NCBI GenBank assembly: GCA_964392615.1
Contig: CAYMRB010000145.1
Span: forward strand, 1 to 20,626
Direction of reading: 5' to 3'
Length of the DNA stretch: 20,626 nt
From: CAYMRB01 sp964392615
GTDB taxonomy: Bacteria > Planctomycetota > UBA8108
Part shown: piece by piece, positions 9,775 to 18,440 of the stretch
How positions within the stretch are numbered: position 1 is the stretch's first letter
Layout: each line of letters starts with the position of its first letter
Notes under the pieces: model-generated
Seen by the model: the letters and a program-made list of their open reading frames with translations, nothing else
Told to the model about the DNA's origin: nothing
The model's database searches: none
Program-made: the position numbers and the translations under genes

Positions 9775-10830
9775 ATGTCCGACGCACCTGTATCGCCACC
9801 ACGACCGATCGACGAGCTCGTCGCCGGGCTCGAGGCGTTCTCGAAGCTTCGCGTCCTCGTCGTCGGAGACCTCTTCCTCGACGAGTACATCGAAGGCGAG
9901 ATGTTCGAGATTTCGAAGGAGGGGCCGATCCCCGTCGTGCGGCTCGAATCGCGCGTTCGCGCCGCCGGCGCGGCCGGCAATCTGGCGTCGTCGATCCGCA
10001 ACCTCGGCGCCGCGGTCTCCGTCGTCGGCGTCGTCGGTCGGGATGGCAACGGCGACGAGCTCGTCGGCGAACTGCGCGACAAGGGCATCGACACCGAAGG
10101 GATCATCGTCGACGAGAACAAGCCGACGCTGACCTACTCGAAGATCCGCGCGCGCGTCGAAAACGCGCCATCCCGCGAGATTCTGCGGCTCGACGTGCTC
10201 CCAGACGGCCCACTGCCGTCGGATATCGAGAACGACATGCTGCTGCGCGTGCAGCACCGCGTCGGCGAGGTCGACGGCGTGATTGTCCTCGACCAAATCG
10301 ATCACCTGATCACGGCGCGACTCCTCGACGAGCTGCCCGCGTGGACTCGCGCGCACGGCGCGTTTCTGCAGGGAAGCTCGCGAGACCGCCTGGCGGCGTT
10401 CCGCGACTTCGACCTCGTCATCCCGAACGACGTGGAAGCCCGGGACGCGCTGGATGCCGAGATGGACGACGCCGGCCTGTCCGAGGACGCGATCGCGGCG
10501 CTCGGCGACGGGCTCCGCGAGCGCTTCGGTCATCGGCGCGTGCTTCTGACGCTCGGCGCCGACGGGATGGCGCTGTTCGCCGAGTCCAAGGCCGCTCGGG
10601 GTGCGACGCGTCGGCTGCCGACGTTCGCTACCGATGTCGTCGACGTCACGGGAGCCGGCGACGCCGTGTCGTCCGCGGCGATTCTCGGCAGCTTGCTCGG
10701 ATGGGATCTGACCACCGCCGCGTGGGCTGCAGCGCACTCCGCGGCGATCGCGCTCGGCCACGTCGGTACGCATCACGTCACCTGCGACGAACTGGGCGAA
10801 CGCCTGCGAGGCGGACGACTTACCCCGTAA
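9775..10830 (+). CDS. PfkB-family sugar kinase, HldE/RfaE kinase-domain type
   Basis: A 351-residue ribokinase-fold kinase. Its N-terminus, LRVLVVGDLFLDEYIEGEMF then SKEGPIPVVRLESR and AAGAAGNLASSIRNLGA, follows the order of the HldE (RfaE) kinase domain that phosphorylates heptose-7-phosphate in lipopolysaccharide heptose synthesis. The PfkB signature DVTGAGDAVSSA carries the catalytic base Asp296 in GAGD. No adenylyltransferase domain is fused and none lies nearby, and no other lipopolysaccharide gene is present, so the heptose substrate is only a guess; another ADP-forming sugar kinase is possible. The start at 9775 is one base after the previous stop; a GTG at 9736 would overlap that gene by 38 bases and adds nothing recognisable. 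Tandem hairpins close the unit. Confidence 0.85.
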   Translation: MSDAPVSPPRPIDELVAGLEAFSKLRVLVVGDLFLDEYIEGEMFEISKEGPIPVVRLESRVRAAGAAGNLASSIRNLGAAVSVVGVVGRDGNGDELVGELRDKGIDTEGIIVDENKPTLTYSKIRARVENAPSREILRLDVLPDGPLPSDIENDMLLRVQHRVGEVDGVIVLDQIDHLITARLLDELPAWTRAHGAFLQGSSRDRLAAFRDFDLVIPNDVEARDALDAEMDDAGLSEDAIAALGDGLRERFGHRRVLLTLGADGMALFAESKAARGATRRLPTFATDVVDVTGAGDAVSSAAILGSLLGWDLTTAAWAAAHSAAIALGHVGTHHVTCDELGERLRGGRLTP

Positions 10831-10837
10831 CGGCAAA

Positions 10838-10873
10838 GAGCCGGGTCTGCAAACCCGGCTCCTGGCCCACCAG
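10838..10873 (+). terminator. Tandem hairpins after the Pus10-SRPBCC-kinase unit
   Basis: GAGCCGGGT (10838-10846) pairs perfectly with ACCCGGCTC (10853-10861) around a 6-base loop, 7 bases after the kinase stop. A second small stem, CTGG (10862-10865) with CCAG (10870-10873), follows directly. Downstream is pyrimidine-rich but has no T-run, so efficiency as an intrinsic terminator is uncertain. Confidence 0.55.
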
Positions 10874-11258
10874 TCTCTTCACTTCCCTCTTCCGGGCGTC
10901 CGCGACGCTATGCGCCGCAAGAACGAAACACCGCGGCACGCTCACACCTCGGCGCAAGCGCTGCGTTTGGGAAGCGGCGACTCACCACGTTTTCCGCTGA
11001 ATTCCTATTCCCCTAGACGCGACCCCTGGATCTTCTTCCCTCTCCGCGCCAATGGCTGACACGCCGGCGTGGAGGCTGATGACCTCGCTACTTCGACACG
11101 CGCACCTTCTTAGCCCCAACACTCCCAACTCCGCGGCGTACTCTACTGGAATCGCCTGACGAGGGCAAACACATTCCCGTAACATCGGCCAACGGTGCCG
11201 GGAAACGCAAGCGGTCACGGCGATTGGACGTCTCCGGAACTTCCGGGTACGCTTCGAC
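10874..11258. other. Non-coding spacer before the thioredoxin/TPR gene
   Basis: No gene with a credible start, Shine-Dalgarno or family signature is seen here. The only notable element is a perfect 12-base palindrome, CACGCCGGCGTG, at 11060-11071. The base composition is less GC-rich than in the genes, as expected for a real spacer holding the promoter of the next gene, but no confident -35/-10 pair could be picked. Confidence 0.5.
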
Positions 11259-12218
11259 GTGAAACGACCGAGAACATGGATCATCTCGCTGCTGTTCCTG
11301 ATCGGCGTCGCTCTGCCGACCGCCGCTCGAGGAGACGTCGATCGCGACCTCGACGAAGCGCTTCGCGCCAGTCGCGAGAACGACGGGGTCGTGCTGCTGG
11401 CCATCGTCGACAGGTCGTGCGTCGATAGCGTGCGCGAGGCGCTTGCGGAGCCGAGCTGCCTCGGCGCGATCGGCGAGTACCGCAGCGTCGTCGCCGACGT
11501 CGAGCGCTATGCGGCGCTGAGCATGCGGCACGGCGTGAAGACGCTGCCGACGTTCGTGCTGCTCGACGCTAGCGGCAGCGAGATCGGCCGCAACGCGGGC
11601 GCACGAGGATCGGCGCAGGTGCTGCGCGCGCTGCAGGCGCTCGGCGCAGGTGCGCGCCGAACACGCGTCGCCGAGAAGCAGCCAGCGACGCGGCCCGAGA
11701 AGTCGGCCGCCAAGCAGAAGCCGTGCGATGTCGAAGGGCTATGCCGACGCGGCGACTACCACTGGCAACGCAACGAGATCGTCGAGGCGCTGCGCTGCTA
11801 CGACGAGGTCTTGCGACGAGCGGATTCGCCCCGCCACGAAGAGCTGCTGCGCGCGACGCGCCGGCGCGTCGGCGAGTACCTCCTCGAGCACGGGCGCCTC
11901 ACCGCAGCCGAAAAGCTCTTCCGCTCCGTCGATCTCGAGGCCTGCGATGACGCCCATGGCGATTGGGCCGCGCTGGGCCTGGCCCTGGTGCTCTACCGCC
12001 AGGGGCGACCGGCGCAGGCCATCGAGCTCCTCTCGCGGCGCACCGAATCGCGCCCGGACTCGCCCGCAGCCGATCGCCTCCTGTTCACGCTGGGGTACAT
12101 TCAGCGCGAGAGCGGCGGCAAGATCGCGAGCTTCGAGAACTTCAGCACGCTGAAGGAACGCTTCGGGCACACGGTCTACGGCCAACGCGCGATGCGGGTA
12201 CTCGACGAGACGCGCTGA
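11259..12218 (+). CDS. Exported thioredoxin-fold protein lacking CxxC, with C-terminal TPR region
   Basis: 319 residues from a GTG; the nearby ATG at 11276 is out of frame. The N-terminus is a signal peptide (MKRPRTWIISLLFLIGVALPTAARG). Residues about 28-130 resemble a thioredoxin fold: a VVLLAIVD strand, a helix, then the cis-proline region KTLPTFVLLDASGSEIGR with Pro97. The active-site CxxC is replaced by RSCVDS, leaving only Cys54, so classic dithiol redox activity is unlikely. A short Lys/Pro linker follows. Residues about 160-310 hold helical pairs of TPR type (GDYHWQRNEIVEALRCYDEVL; ALGLALVLYRQGRPAQAIELL). It probably acts as a periplasmic binding or scaffolding protein, but no partner can be named. 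It is convergent with the helicase gene, 52 bases apart, with no clear terminator between. Confidence 0.7.
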   Translation: MKRPRTWIISLLFLIGVALPTAARGDVDRDLDEALRASRENDGVVLLAIVDRSCVDSVREALAEPSCLGAIGEYRSVVADVERYAALSMRHGVKTLPTFVLLDASGSEIGRNAGARGSAQVLRALQALGAGARRTRVAEKQPATRPEKSAAKQKPCDVEGLCRRGDYHWQRNEIVEALRCYDEVLRRADSPRHEELLRATRRRVGEYLLEHGRLTAAEKLFRSVDLEACDDAHGDWAALGLALVLYRQGRPAQAIELLSRRTESRPDSPAADRLLFTLGYIQRESGGKIASFENFSTLKERFGHTVYGQRAMRVLDETR

Positions 12219-12270
12219 GGACGAGCCGGCAGAAAGCGCTGCGCACTCGCGGGGACGAGGGCGCCACGCC

Positions 12271-15200
12271 TCAATCGAACAGATACTCGAGCTGGTCGGC
12301 GGTGAGATCGCGCAGCAGACTGTCGGAGCCGGCGACGATCGCGTCGGCAAGCTTGCGCTTCGACTCCTGCATATCGGCGATGCGCTCCTCGATCGACTCC
12401 TCGGCGACGAACCGGTACGCGAACACCTTCTTGTTCTGACCGATCCGGTGCGCGCGGTCGATCGCCTGCGCCTCGACGGCGGGGTTCCACCACGGGTCGA
12501 GAATGAACACGTAGTCGGCCGCCGTGAGGTTCAGACCGACACCACCCGCCTTCAGGCTGATCAGGAACAGCGGGCAGTCCGGATCGTTCTGGAATCGGTC
12601 GACTCGCGCCTCGCGGTCCCTCGTCTGTCCGTCCAGGTACTCGTAGACGACCTTCTGCTCGTCGAGCTCCTTGCGCAGGATCGCGAGCAACGACGTGAAC
12701 TGCGAGAACACGAGCACCTTGTGCCCTTCCTCCTCGACCTCTCGCAGCATCGAATGGAGCACCTGGAACTTGCCGGACGGCACTTCCTTGTAGTCGTCGC
12801 TGATAAGCGCCGGGTGGCACGCTGCCTGTCGCAGGCGCAGCAGCGCTTCCAGGATGTGCAGCTTCGAACGAGCGACGCCGTTCGCACGCACGCGGGCGAG
12901 AACGTTGTTCTTCGCCTGCTGCTTGACGCGCTTGTAGACCTTCTTCTGCTCCGGCTCCATCTCGCAGAGGATGGTCTCCTCGATCTTCTCGGGCAGATCG
13001 GTCGCCACCTGCTCTTTCTTGCGCCGAAGAATGAAAGGCCGCAGCGTGCGGCGCAGCATCTTCAAGCTCGCCGAGTCGGCCTCCCGCCCGGTGCCGAAAC
13101 GCTGCTTGAAAGACGACGCGCTGCCGAGCATCCCCGGATTGAGGAAGTTGTACAGCGACCAGAGTTCGCCGAGATGGTTCTCGATCGGCGTTCCGCTCAG
13201 GATCAGCCGGCGATCGCCCTGTAGCAGCATCGACGCGCGTGCGTTCTGGGACTCCGGGTTCTTGATCGCCTGCCCCTCATCGAGGATGACGTAGAAGAAC
13301 TTGAAGTCGCGGAGCTTCTGCACGTCGCGGCGCACGGTGCCATACGTCGTCAGGACGAGGTCGTAGTCCGACAGATGATCGAAGTACTTCGACCGCTTCG
13401 GGCCCGTGTACGCAATCGTGTTGAGGTCCGGGACGAACCTCTTGGCCTCGCGCAGCCAGTTGAAGATCAGCGATTTCGGACAGACGACGAGGTTCGTCCC
13501 CTCGCGCCCCTGCTTCTTCAGCAGCTGCAACAACGCGAGCGCCTGGACGGTCTTTCCGAGACCCATGTCGTCGGCCAGGCAGCCGCCCCACGCCATCTGG
13601 TCGAGGAAGCGGAGCCAACCGAGACCGAGCTTCTGATAGTCACGCAGCGTGCCGCGGAAGTCCTCCGTGGGGTTGCACGGCTCGATGCCGGTGAAGCCCG
13701 CGAGACGCTCACGCTCGGCCTTGAAGCCCTCGTCGAGCCGCGTCTTCATGTCTCCGTCGAGCAACGCATCGACCAGGGCCGATTGATTGCGACGGAAGAT
13801 CAGCTTGTCGGCGCGCAGCTCACCGAGCGCCATCCACGCCGCGTTGCGCTCGAGCCACTCGAACGGCAGAACCCCGACGACACCTCGCCCGAGCGGCACC
13901 ATGCGGTTGCCGTCCTCGATCGCGCCGAGGAGCGCGGGCAGACCGACGACCTGATCGTCGAAGTGCACGCGAACGGAGACCTCGATGACCTCGTCGGTCG
14001 TGTGAACGTCGACCTCCATGTCGGTCGGCGGCTTGAAGGGAATCCCCTTCCCGGTGATGACCCACCCGCGCTCGAAGAGCTCCGGCGCCGCCGTCGGCAA
14101 CCGGTCAGCCGACAGCGAGAACGAGTGGTTCGCCTGGTTGTACATGAAGCCGAGGTCGAGCAACCGCACCGCGAGCCCCGCTTCGACCTCGAGATCCCGC
14201 ACGACGACGTTGCCGGTGCGAGCGGAGAAGAAGCAGCGCCCAGGTCGCGCGGCGCGCACGACGTCGACCTCGCCGTACCGGAACGACACCTCGCCGACGA
14301 CCTCCTGAGGTCCGCTGTCCAGCTTGAGCTCGGGACGCGGCGGCTCGTCGCGTACGACGCCGATGCCGAGATTGACCGGCGCGCGCAGACTCGGCAGCGT
14401 CGTCGATCGCTCGAAGACCTTGTACAGCTTCGGCAGGCTGCGCTTGGAGACGCGCTGGAAGCGCCCCCGCCGCAAGGCACGAAGCCAGGCAGCAGAGCCC
14501 TTGAAGTCCACCTCGCTCAACCGTCCGGAAGAGCGCAGCAGCCACCCCGTCTCCTGCTCGGCCACGAGGAGAAGCTGAGCCTCGAAGGGCAGCGGTCGCC
14601 CTTCACGAACGAAGCGGCCGGAAAGGTGATACTCGCCAGCTCGGTTGCCGAAGTCGATCGCCAGCTGAAACTCGAACGGCGACAGCTCCTCGCGCTCGAT
14701 CGGCACGATCTCGCCGCGCGCTCGAGAGACGACGTAGGCGCGTTGCGACTCGACGAGGAGAGGCAGCAGCCGACGCCAGACGTCCTCGGTCACGAAGCAA
14801 ACACCGTCGCGGATCGACTGGGGATTGCCGCGCTCGGCGACGACGGGCGGCAGGCGTCGGGAGCGCCCCTGACGCTTCTTGCCATTGCGCGCGGCCAGGA
14901 GCGCCTTCAGACGCGGCTGCCGCGACACGAGCGTCGCGATCTGACGGTCGAGCGGATCGATGGCGCGCGCGGCGAAACCGCGGTCGACCGCCAAAGGCGT
15001 GATCTCGATCTTCTCGCGCGCCTCGGGGACGTCGTCGACGTAGTTGTAGTAGTACTCGGTCGACTGCCGCCGCTCGAAGACCTCGATGCTGCCCTCACCA
15101 CCCAGCGGCGTGAACCCGCGAACCAGATAGACGATGCCGCTCGGGCCCGCCGGGATCTTGGGAAGCCCGTCAACGGGATCCACCTGCTGCGCCGCGGTCG

Positions 15201-15804
15201 GTCGCCTGCCGTTCGTTGCGGCCGAGCCGTGCGACCCTCGCGCCGCGTTGCCGTTGACGCGGTCGTTCTTCGAACGCGCGGGCCGCCCGCGGGACCCCTT
15301 GCGCTTCCCTCCGCCCGAGTCGCGGTGATGGTGCTTCTTGGGCCTGCCCGGTCGCGCGTCGCGGCGCGGTTTCGGCGCCGGCGCTACCGCCGTGGCCGTC
15401 GCGCCGGACTCCGCCATCCCGAGCGCCGCATCACGCGAAGGCGCCGTCGGGCCGCTACGCTCCGCCGCCCGGGCGCCACTGCTCGACTTGGCCCCGGCGC
15501 TCCGGGAACCCCGAGAGCTCCGACGCGGCGCCGCCTGCGGCGCTGTGTCCTGCGGCGCCGCCGCGCGGCCTCCGGACTCCGGCGGACCGGCCGACGAAGC
15601 TGCCTTCGCGACGTCCTTCACGGCCGTCCCCGCTGCCTTCTTCGCCACCTTCTTGGCCACCTTCTTGGCAGCCTTCTTCTTGGCAGCCTTCTTCTTAGCG
15701 GGACGCTTCGACGAACCCTGAGCGGCCTTCTTGGCAGCCTTCTTGGCACGTGTCGTCACGGCGGGCTTGCGCTTGGTGGTCTTCTTCGAGCTCGAGGTGC
15801 TCAC
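12271..15804 (-). CDS. SNF2-family DEAD/DEAH helicase with histone-H1-like N-terminal tail
   Basis: 1177 residues from the GTG at 15804. The C-terminal half is a full SNF2 ATPase: RDYQKLGLGWL (Q-like motif), DDMGLGKT (745-752, Walker A), LTTYGT, DEGQ (842-845, Walker B), SGTPIENH, then the second RecA lobe with VFSQFTSLL, LKAGGVGLNLTAAD and DRAHRIGQ (1116-1123, arginine finger). Such enzymes use ATP to translocate on duplex DNA and remodel bound proteins. The middle part (about 220-690) looks like the helicase-associated region of bacterial SNF2 proteins. Residues about 5-60 are Lys/Ala repeats (AKKKAAKKKAAKK) like histone H1 tails, followed by a Gly/Ser/Arg/Pro-rich disordered stretch to about 215 that probably adds non-specific DNA binding. 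The frame is open to 16056, but the GTG at 15804 is preceded by AGGAGG and by GAGGG at six bases, and the extra upstream residues are low-complexity, so I prefer the shorter form. Confidence 0.9.
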   Translation of the reverse strand: MSTSSSKKTTKRKPAVTTRAKKAAKKAAQGSSKRPAKKKAAKKKAAKKVAKKVAKKAAGTAVKDVAKAASSAGPPESGGRAAAPQDTAPQAAPRRSSRGSRSAGAKSSSGARAAERSGPTAPSRDAALGMAESGATATAVAPAPKPRRDARPGRPKKHHHRDSGGGKRKGSRGRPARSKNDRVNGNAARGSHGSAATNGRRPTAAQQVDPVDGLPKIPAGPSGIVYLVRGFTPLGGEGSIEVFERRQSTEYYYNYVDDVPEAREKIEITPLAVDRGFAARAIDPLDRQIATLVSRQPRLKALLAARNGKKRQGRSRRLPPVVAERGNPQSIRDGVCFVTEDVWRRLLPLLVESQRAYVVSRARGEIVPIEREELSPFEFQLAIDFGNRAGEYHLSGRFVREGRPLPFEAQLLLVAEQETGWLLRSSGRLSEVDFKGSAAWLRALRRGRFQRVSKRSLPKLYKVFERSTTLPSLRAPVNLGIGVVRDEPPRPELKLDSGPQEVVGEVSFRYGEVDVVRAARPGRCFFSARTGNVVVRDLEVEAGLAVRLLDLGFMYNQANHSFSLSADRLPTAAPELFERGWVITGKGIPFKPPTDMEVDVHTTDEVIEVSVRVHFDDQVVGLPALLGAIEDGNRMVPLGRGVVGVLPFEWLERNAAWMALGELRADKLIFRRNQSALVDALLDGDMKTRLDEGFKAERERLAGFTGIEPCNPTEDFRGTLRDYQKLGLGWLRFLDQMAWGGCLADDMGLGKTVQALALLQLLKKQGREGTNLVVCPKSLIFNWLREAKRFVPDLNTIAYTGPKRSKYFDHLSDYDLVLTTYGTVRRDVQKLRDFKFFYVILDEGQAIKNPESQNARASMLLQGDRRLILSGTPIENHLGELWSLYNFLNPGMLGSASSFKQRFGTGREADSASLKMLRRTLRPFILRRKKEQVATDLPEKIEETILCEMEPEQKKVYKRVKQQAKNNVLARVRANGVARSKLHILEALLRLRQAACHPALISDDYKEVPSGKFQVLHSMLREVEEEGHKVLVFSQFTSLLAILRKELDEQKVVYEYLDGQTRDREARVDRFQNDPDCPLFLISLKAGGVGLNLTAADYVFILDPWWNPAVEAQAIDRAHRIGQNKKVFAYRFVAEESIEERIADMQESKRKLADAIVAGSDSLLRDLTADQLEYLFD

Positions 15805-15810
15805 CGATAC

Positions 15811-15824
15811 CCTCGTCTCCTCCT
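15811..15824 (-). promoter_or_regulatory. Ribosome binding site fixing the helicase start
   Basis: On the minus strand the sequence AGGAGGAGACGAGGG precedes GTG at 15804. GAGGG ends six bases before the GTG and AGGAGG about thirteen. This argues for the GTG as start rather than the ATG at 16056. Confidence 0.6.
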
Positions 15825-16249
15825 GTGGTTCGGCCAGGCGCCTTCCGGGCGCGATCACCGAAACTCTTCCTGTTGGCGCGGCAGTTCGCCGAGCTGGCGG
15901 CTCGAGGCCTCTTGTCGTGGGGCGCCGCGCTCCCCTCTCCCAGAACCGGGCGATCGGTGCTCCCGATCGCGTTCGAGGCGGTTCAACGGTTCGAATCGAG
16001 GCTCTGACGGCGGCGTTTCGCCACTGGCCGGGAGCCTGTCGTCCCGGGCTGCTCACTCACGCCGCCCGGCACTCCCCGCACGCACTCGATCCGTCTCGGT
16101 ATTCTTCTCTGACCGCGGCCCGCCAGCCTGGGCGAATCGCCGGCTTGTGGGTCGCTGGATAGCCGTGGAGATTCTGGTCCTTGCTCTCCTCGAGGTGGCC
16201 CCCCCACCCACTCGGACCACCCGACTCTCGAGGGGTCGACACTCACGCA

Positions 16250-16277
16250 ACACTCGCCTCTCCGAGGCTTCGAGTGT
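16250..16277. repeat. Hairpin-forming inverted repeat in the helicase/protease spacer
   Basis: ACACTCG (16250-16256) pairs with CGAGTGT (16271-16277), and CCTC (16257-16260) pairs with GAGG (16264-16267) inside it, giving an 11-bp stem with a 3-base bulge and a 3-base loop. It lies in non-coding DNA about 450 bases upstream of the helicase and 350 upstream of the protease. Confidence 0.55.
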
Positions 16278-16305
16278 CCAACCGTCCGTTCACTTGCCCC
16301 GAAGC

Positions 16306-16359
16306 CACCAGAATCGCTTGATCTGGTCTCGACTTCCCGTGAACGCCTCGCTTCTGGTG
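16306..16359. repeat. Imperfect inverted repeat in the helicase/protease spacer
   Basis: CACCAGAATCG (16306-16316) and CGCTTCTGGTG (16349-16359) are inverted copies matching at 10 of 11 positions, 32 bases apart. They could be paired operator half-sites or a remnant of mobile DNA; nothing else marks a mobile element here. Confidence 0.45.
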
Positions 16360-16631
16360 CGTTTGGTCTCAGTAGCTTATTACAGATCGGCACGTAGGGA
16401 CAGGAAATGTTGCCAAATCCCGGTTTTTTCTCCCCATCGGCCCCGCGGATACGGGAACATCAGGCGTAACGTTACCTCCAATTACGAGTTAGAGCGTCTT
16501 GCCGGGGATTCCGTCGAGGCCGTCGCCATCGCGATGCCACGCGCGAGATCTGGTAGCATGGATACGGGCCACCACAGGGTCGAGCCGCGGGTGCGGCGCC
16601 GCGCGTGGCTCGCCGAGGAATCCGAAAACTC

Positions 16632-18419
16632 ATGATGCGCACGGTTCTGTCGAGCTCGGCGCTCGCTGTCGCGTTGATCGCCGCCACGAGCCTCGACGCA
16701 GCTCCGCCAGGCCTCGAGAAGGCTCGCAAGACGCTCGAGGAGACGGGGGCCGTGCGGACGTTCGTGCTCCTCGACGCCTCGTTCGTGTCCACGCCGGCAA
16801 GCGTCTCGTCGCAGGCGTCGAAGGACGCGTACCGTCGCCTGCAAGACGACGCCCTCGCATCGCTCCCGCCCGACGGCTACCGGCTGCGGTACCGCTACGC
16901 GTACTCGCCCAGCCTGTTCCTCGAGATCACCGACGAGGCGGTCCTGGATCACCTCGCGGCGCGCCCCACCGTACGCGCGTTCGCGCCCGATCGCCGGGGA
17001 CGCGTGTCGCTGGTGGAGAGCCGCCAGATCATCCGCGCCGATACCGTGCGCGAGGATCTGGGCTACACGGGCACCGGCACCGCCGTCGCGGTCATCGACA
17101 CGGGTGTCGACGTCCGGCATCCCGACCTGGAGGCCTCGATCGTGCACGAGCACCACTTCCTCGAGGAAGGCGCCGACACCGGGCCGGGCGAGGTGGACGA
17201 CGTTCACGGTCACGGCACGCACGTCGCGGGCATCGTGACGGCCGACGGCATCGAGTCGCCCCTCGGCGTCGCACCGGCGGCGGACATCGTCGCGATCAAG
17301 GCCATCAGCGACGATGGCTTCGGCTGGATCTCCGACTGGACGGCTGCGCTCGAGCACGCCGTCGCCCTCCACGAGAGCGGTGCGGTCGCGATCGACGCCG
17401 TCAACATGAGCTTCTCGACGCACGATCTGTACACCAGCGATTGCGATGCGGAGCACGAGCCGTTCTTCGCGGCTTCGGCTGCTGCGACCGAGCTCGGCAT
17501 CTGCGTCGTCGCGGCTGCGGGCAACCGAGGACGCGTGGCGCTGAGCCTGCCCGCTTGCTACGGCCCCGTGATCTCTGTCGGTTCGATTGGCAAGAGCGAG
17601 TTCAAGCGCCTGTCCTCGTTCTCGAACGGCAACGGCCGACTCGACCTCGCGGCACCGGGAGAGGGGGTCGTCGCCGCCGCGTCCGGCGGTGGAGCCGAGG
17701 CGCGAACGGGGACGTCCCACGCGACGCCGCAAGTCGCGGCCGCCGTCTGCCTCCTGCGCGAACACGATGGCGCACTCAGCCCGGCCGAGATCCGCGCCGC
17801 CCTGAGCGAAGCCGGCCCGCCCACGTGGCGTGGCTTCCAATGCCTCGACGTGCTCGCGTCGATCGGCGCGCTCACGGTCCCCCGGATCGAGGGGATCGAG
17901 TGCGAGTGGGACGCGCGATCGGGAACGCTCAGCGCGACCTGGGAGCCCGTCGCCCCGAACTCGGCGGCGGATGCGATCCACGTCGAGCTGTGGCGATCTC
18001 ACGCGCTCGAGACCGTACTCGTCCTGCCGCCTGACGCGACGCGACTCGAGTACGAAACCCGCACGGTCGGATTGTGGGACCTATGGTTCCGGGCGGGCAA
18101 CGGAATCCTGCGGAGCTACCACACCATCTGCGGCACGGAGGTGACGCCCGATCCGGGCTTCCACGTACGCGGCGACTGCAACGCCGACACCTTGATTCTG
18201 ATCAGCGATCCCGTCTTCACGCTGAGCACGCTGTTCACCGGCGACGACCCGCAGTGCTACCGCGCCTGCGAGGTCAACGACGACGGCGCGATCACGATCA
18301 CCGACGCGATCTACATGCTGAACTTCCTGTTCCTCGGCGGCCCGCCTCCCGCGGCGCCGTACCCCGATTGCGAGCTGTGGGAGACTCACATCCCCTGCGA
18401 TCGGTCGACCTGCCTGTAG
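16632..18419 (+). CDS. Secreted subtilisin-like serine protease (S8) with dockerin-like repeats
   Basis: 595 residues from the ATG at 16632; GAGGAA eleven bases upstream supports this start, and an ATG follows directly at 16635. The signal peptide is MMRTVLSSSALAVALIAATSLDA. Residues about 30-125 look like an inhibitor-type propeptide. The catalytic domain has all S8 residues: Asp156 in AVIDTGVD, His194 in HGHGTHVAG, oxyanion Asn298 in AAAGNRG and Ser362 in GTSHATPQVAAA. Residues about 425-505 form a beta-rich, Fn3-like region. The C-terminus (about 512-575) carries two calcium-loop/helix repeats of dockerin type: RGDCNADTLILISD, then NDDGAITITDAIYMLNFLFL. The first is degenerate in its second half. 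Planctomycetes use such repeats outside cellulosomes, probably for surface or complex attachment. The protease should act outside the cytoplasm on proteins; substrates are unknown. It is convergent with another dockerin-repeat gene. Confidence 0.92.
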   Translation: MMRTVLSSSALAVALIAATSLDAAPPGLEKARKTLEETGAVRTFVLLDASFVSTPASVSSQASKDAYRRLQDDALASLPPDGYRLRYRYAYSPSLFLEITDEAVLDHLAARPTVRAFAPDRRGRVSLVESRQIIRADTVREDLGYTGTGTAVAVIDTGVDVRHPDLEASIVHEHHFLEEGADTGPGEVDDVHGHGTHVAGIVTADGIESPLGVAPAADIVAIKAISDDGFGWISDWTAALEHAVALHESGAVAIDAVNMSFSTHDLYTSDCDAEHEPFFAASAAATELGICVVAAAGNRGRVALSLPACYGPVISVGSIGKSEFKRLSSFSNGNGRLDLAAPGEGVVAAASGGGAEARTGTSHATPQVAAAVCLLREHDGALSPAEIRAALSEAGPPTWRGFQCLDVLASIGALTVPRIEGIECEWDARSGTLSATWEPVAPNSAADAIHVELWRSHALETVLVLPPDATRLEYETRTVGLWDLWFRAGNGILRSYHTICGTEVTPDPGFHVRGDCNADTLILISDPVFTLSTLFTGDDPQCYRACEVNDDGAITITDAIYMLNFLFLGGPPPAAPYPDCELWETHIPCDRSTCL

Positions 18420-18423
18420 CGTC

Positions 18424-18440
18424 GTGAGCGCCTCGCTCAC
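18424..18440. terminator. Hairpin shared by two convergent genes
   Basis: GTGAGCG (18424-18430) pairs perfectly with CGCTCAC (18434-18440) over a 3-base loop. It begins five bases after the protease stop and includes the stop codon of the opposing gene (18437-18439). It is the only structure in a 17-base spacer and could terminate both transcripts, although no T-run is present on either side. Confidence 0.5.

Larger units (their letters stand above)
15805..16631. other. Long non-coding spacer between divergent helicase and protease genes
   Basis: About 800 bases without a convincing gene. The helicase frame is open to 16056, but those residues are low complexity. Contents seen: an imperfect hairpin at 16250-16277, a long-looped inverted repeat at 16306-16359, a T6 run at 16425-16430 without a strong stem, an AT-richer patch around 16370-16500, and a perfect 10-base palindrome GTAACGTTAC at 16466-16475. 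Promoters for both genes should be here, but no pair of boxes is convincing. Confidence 0.5.

Noticed and set aside
10838..10861. Stem-loop with CTGCAAA resembling a tRNA-Cys anticodon loop
   Set aside because: The stem leaves a 6- or 8-base loop rather than 7, and no D-arm, T-arm or acceptor stem surrounds it; it fits a post-operon hairpin.
15988..15997. GGTTCGAATC, a typical tRNA T-loop sequence
   Set aside because: The flanking bases do not form a 5-bp T-stem and no other tRNA arms are found.
16425..16430. T6 run considered as an intrinsic terminator of a small RNA
   Set aside because: Only a 4-bp GGGA/TCCC stem with a long loop precedes it, too weak to call.
13375..16635. Very long plus-strand open frame (1086 codons) opposite the helicase
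   Set aside because: It is antisense to a protein with all SNF2 motifs and encodes biased Arg/Leu-rich sequence, a usual effect of high GC content.
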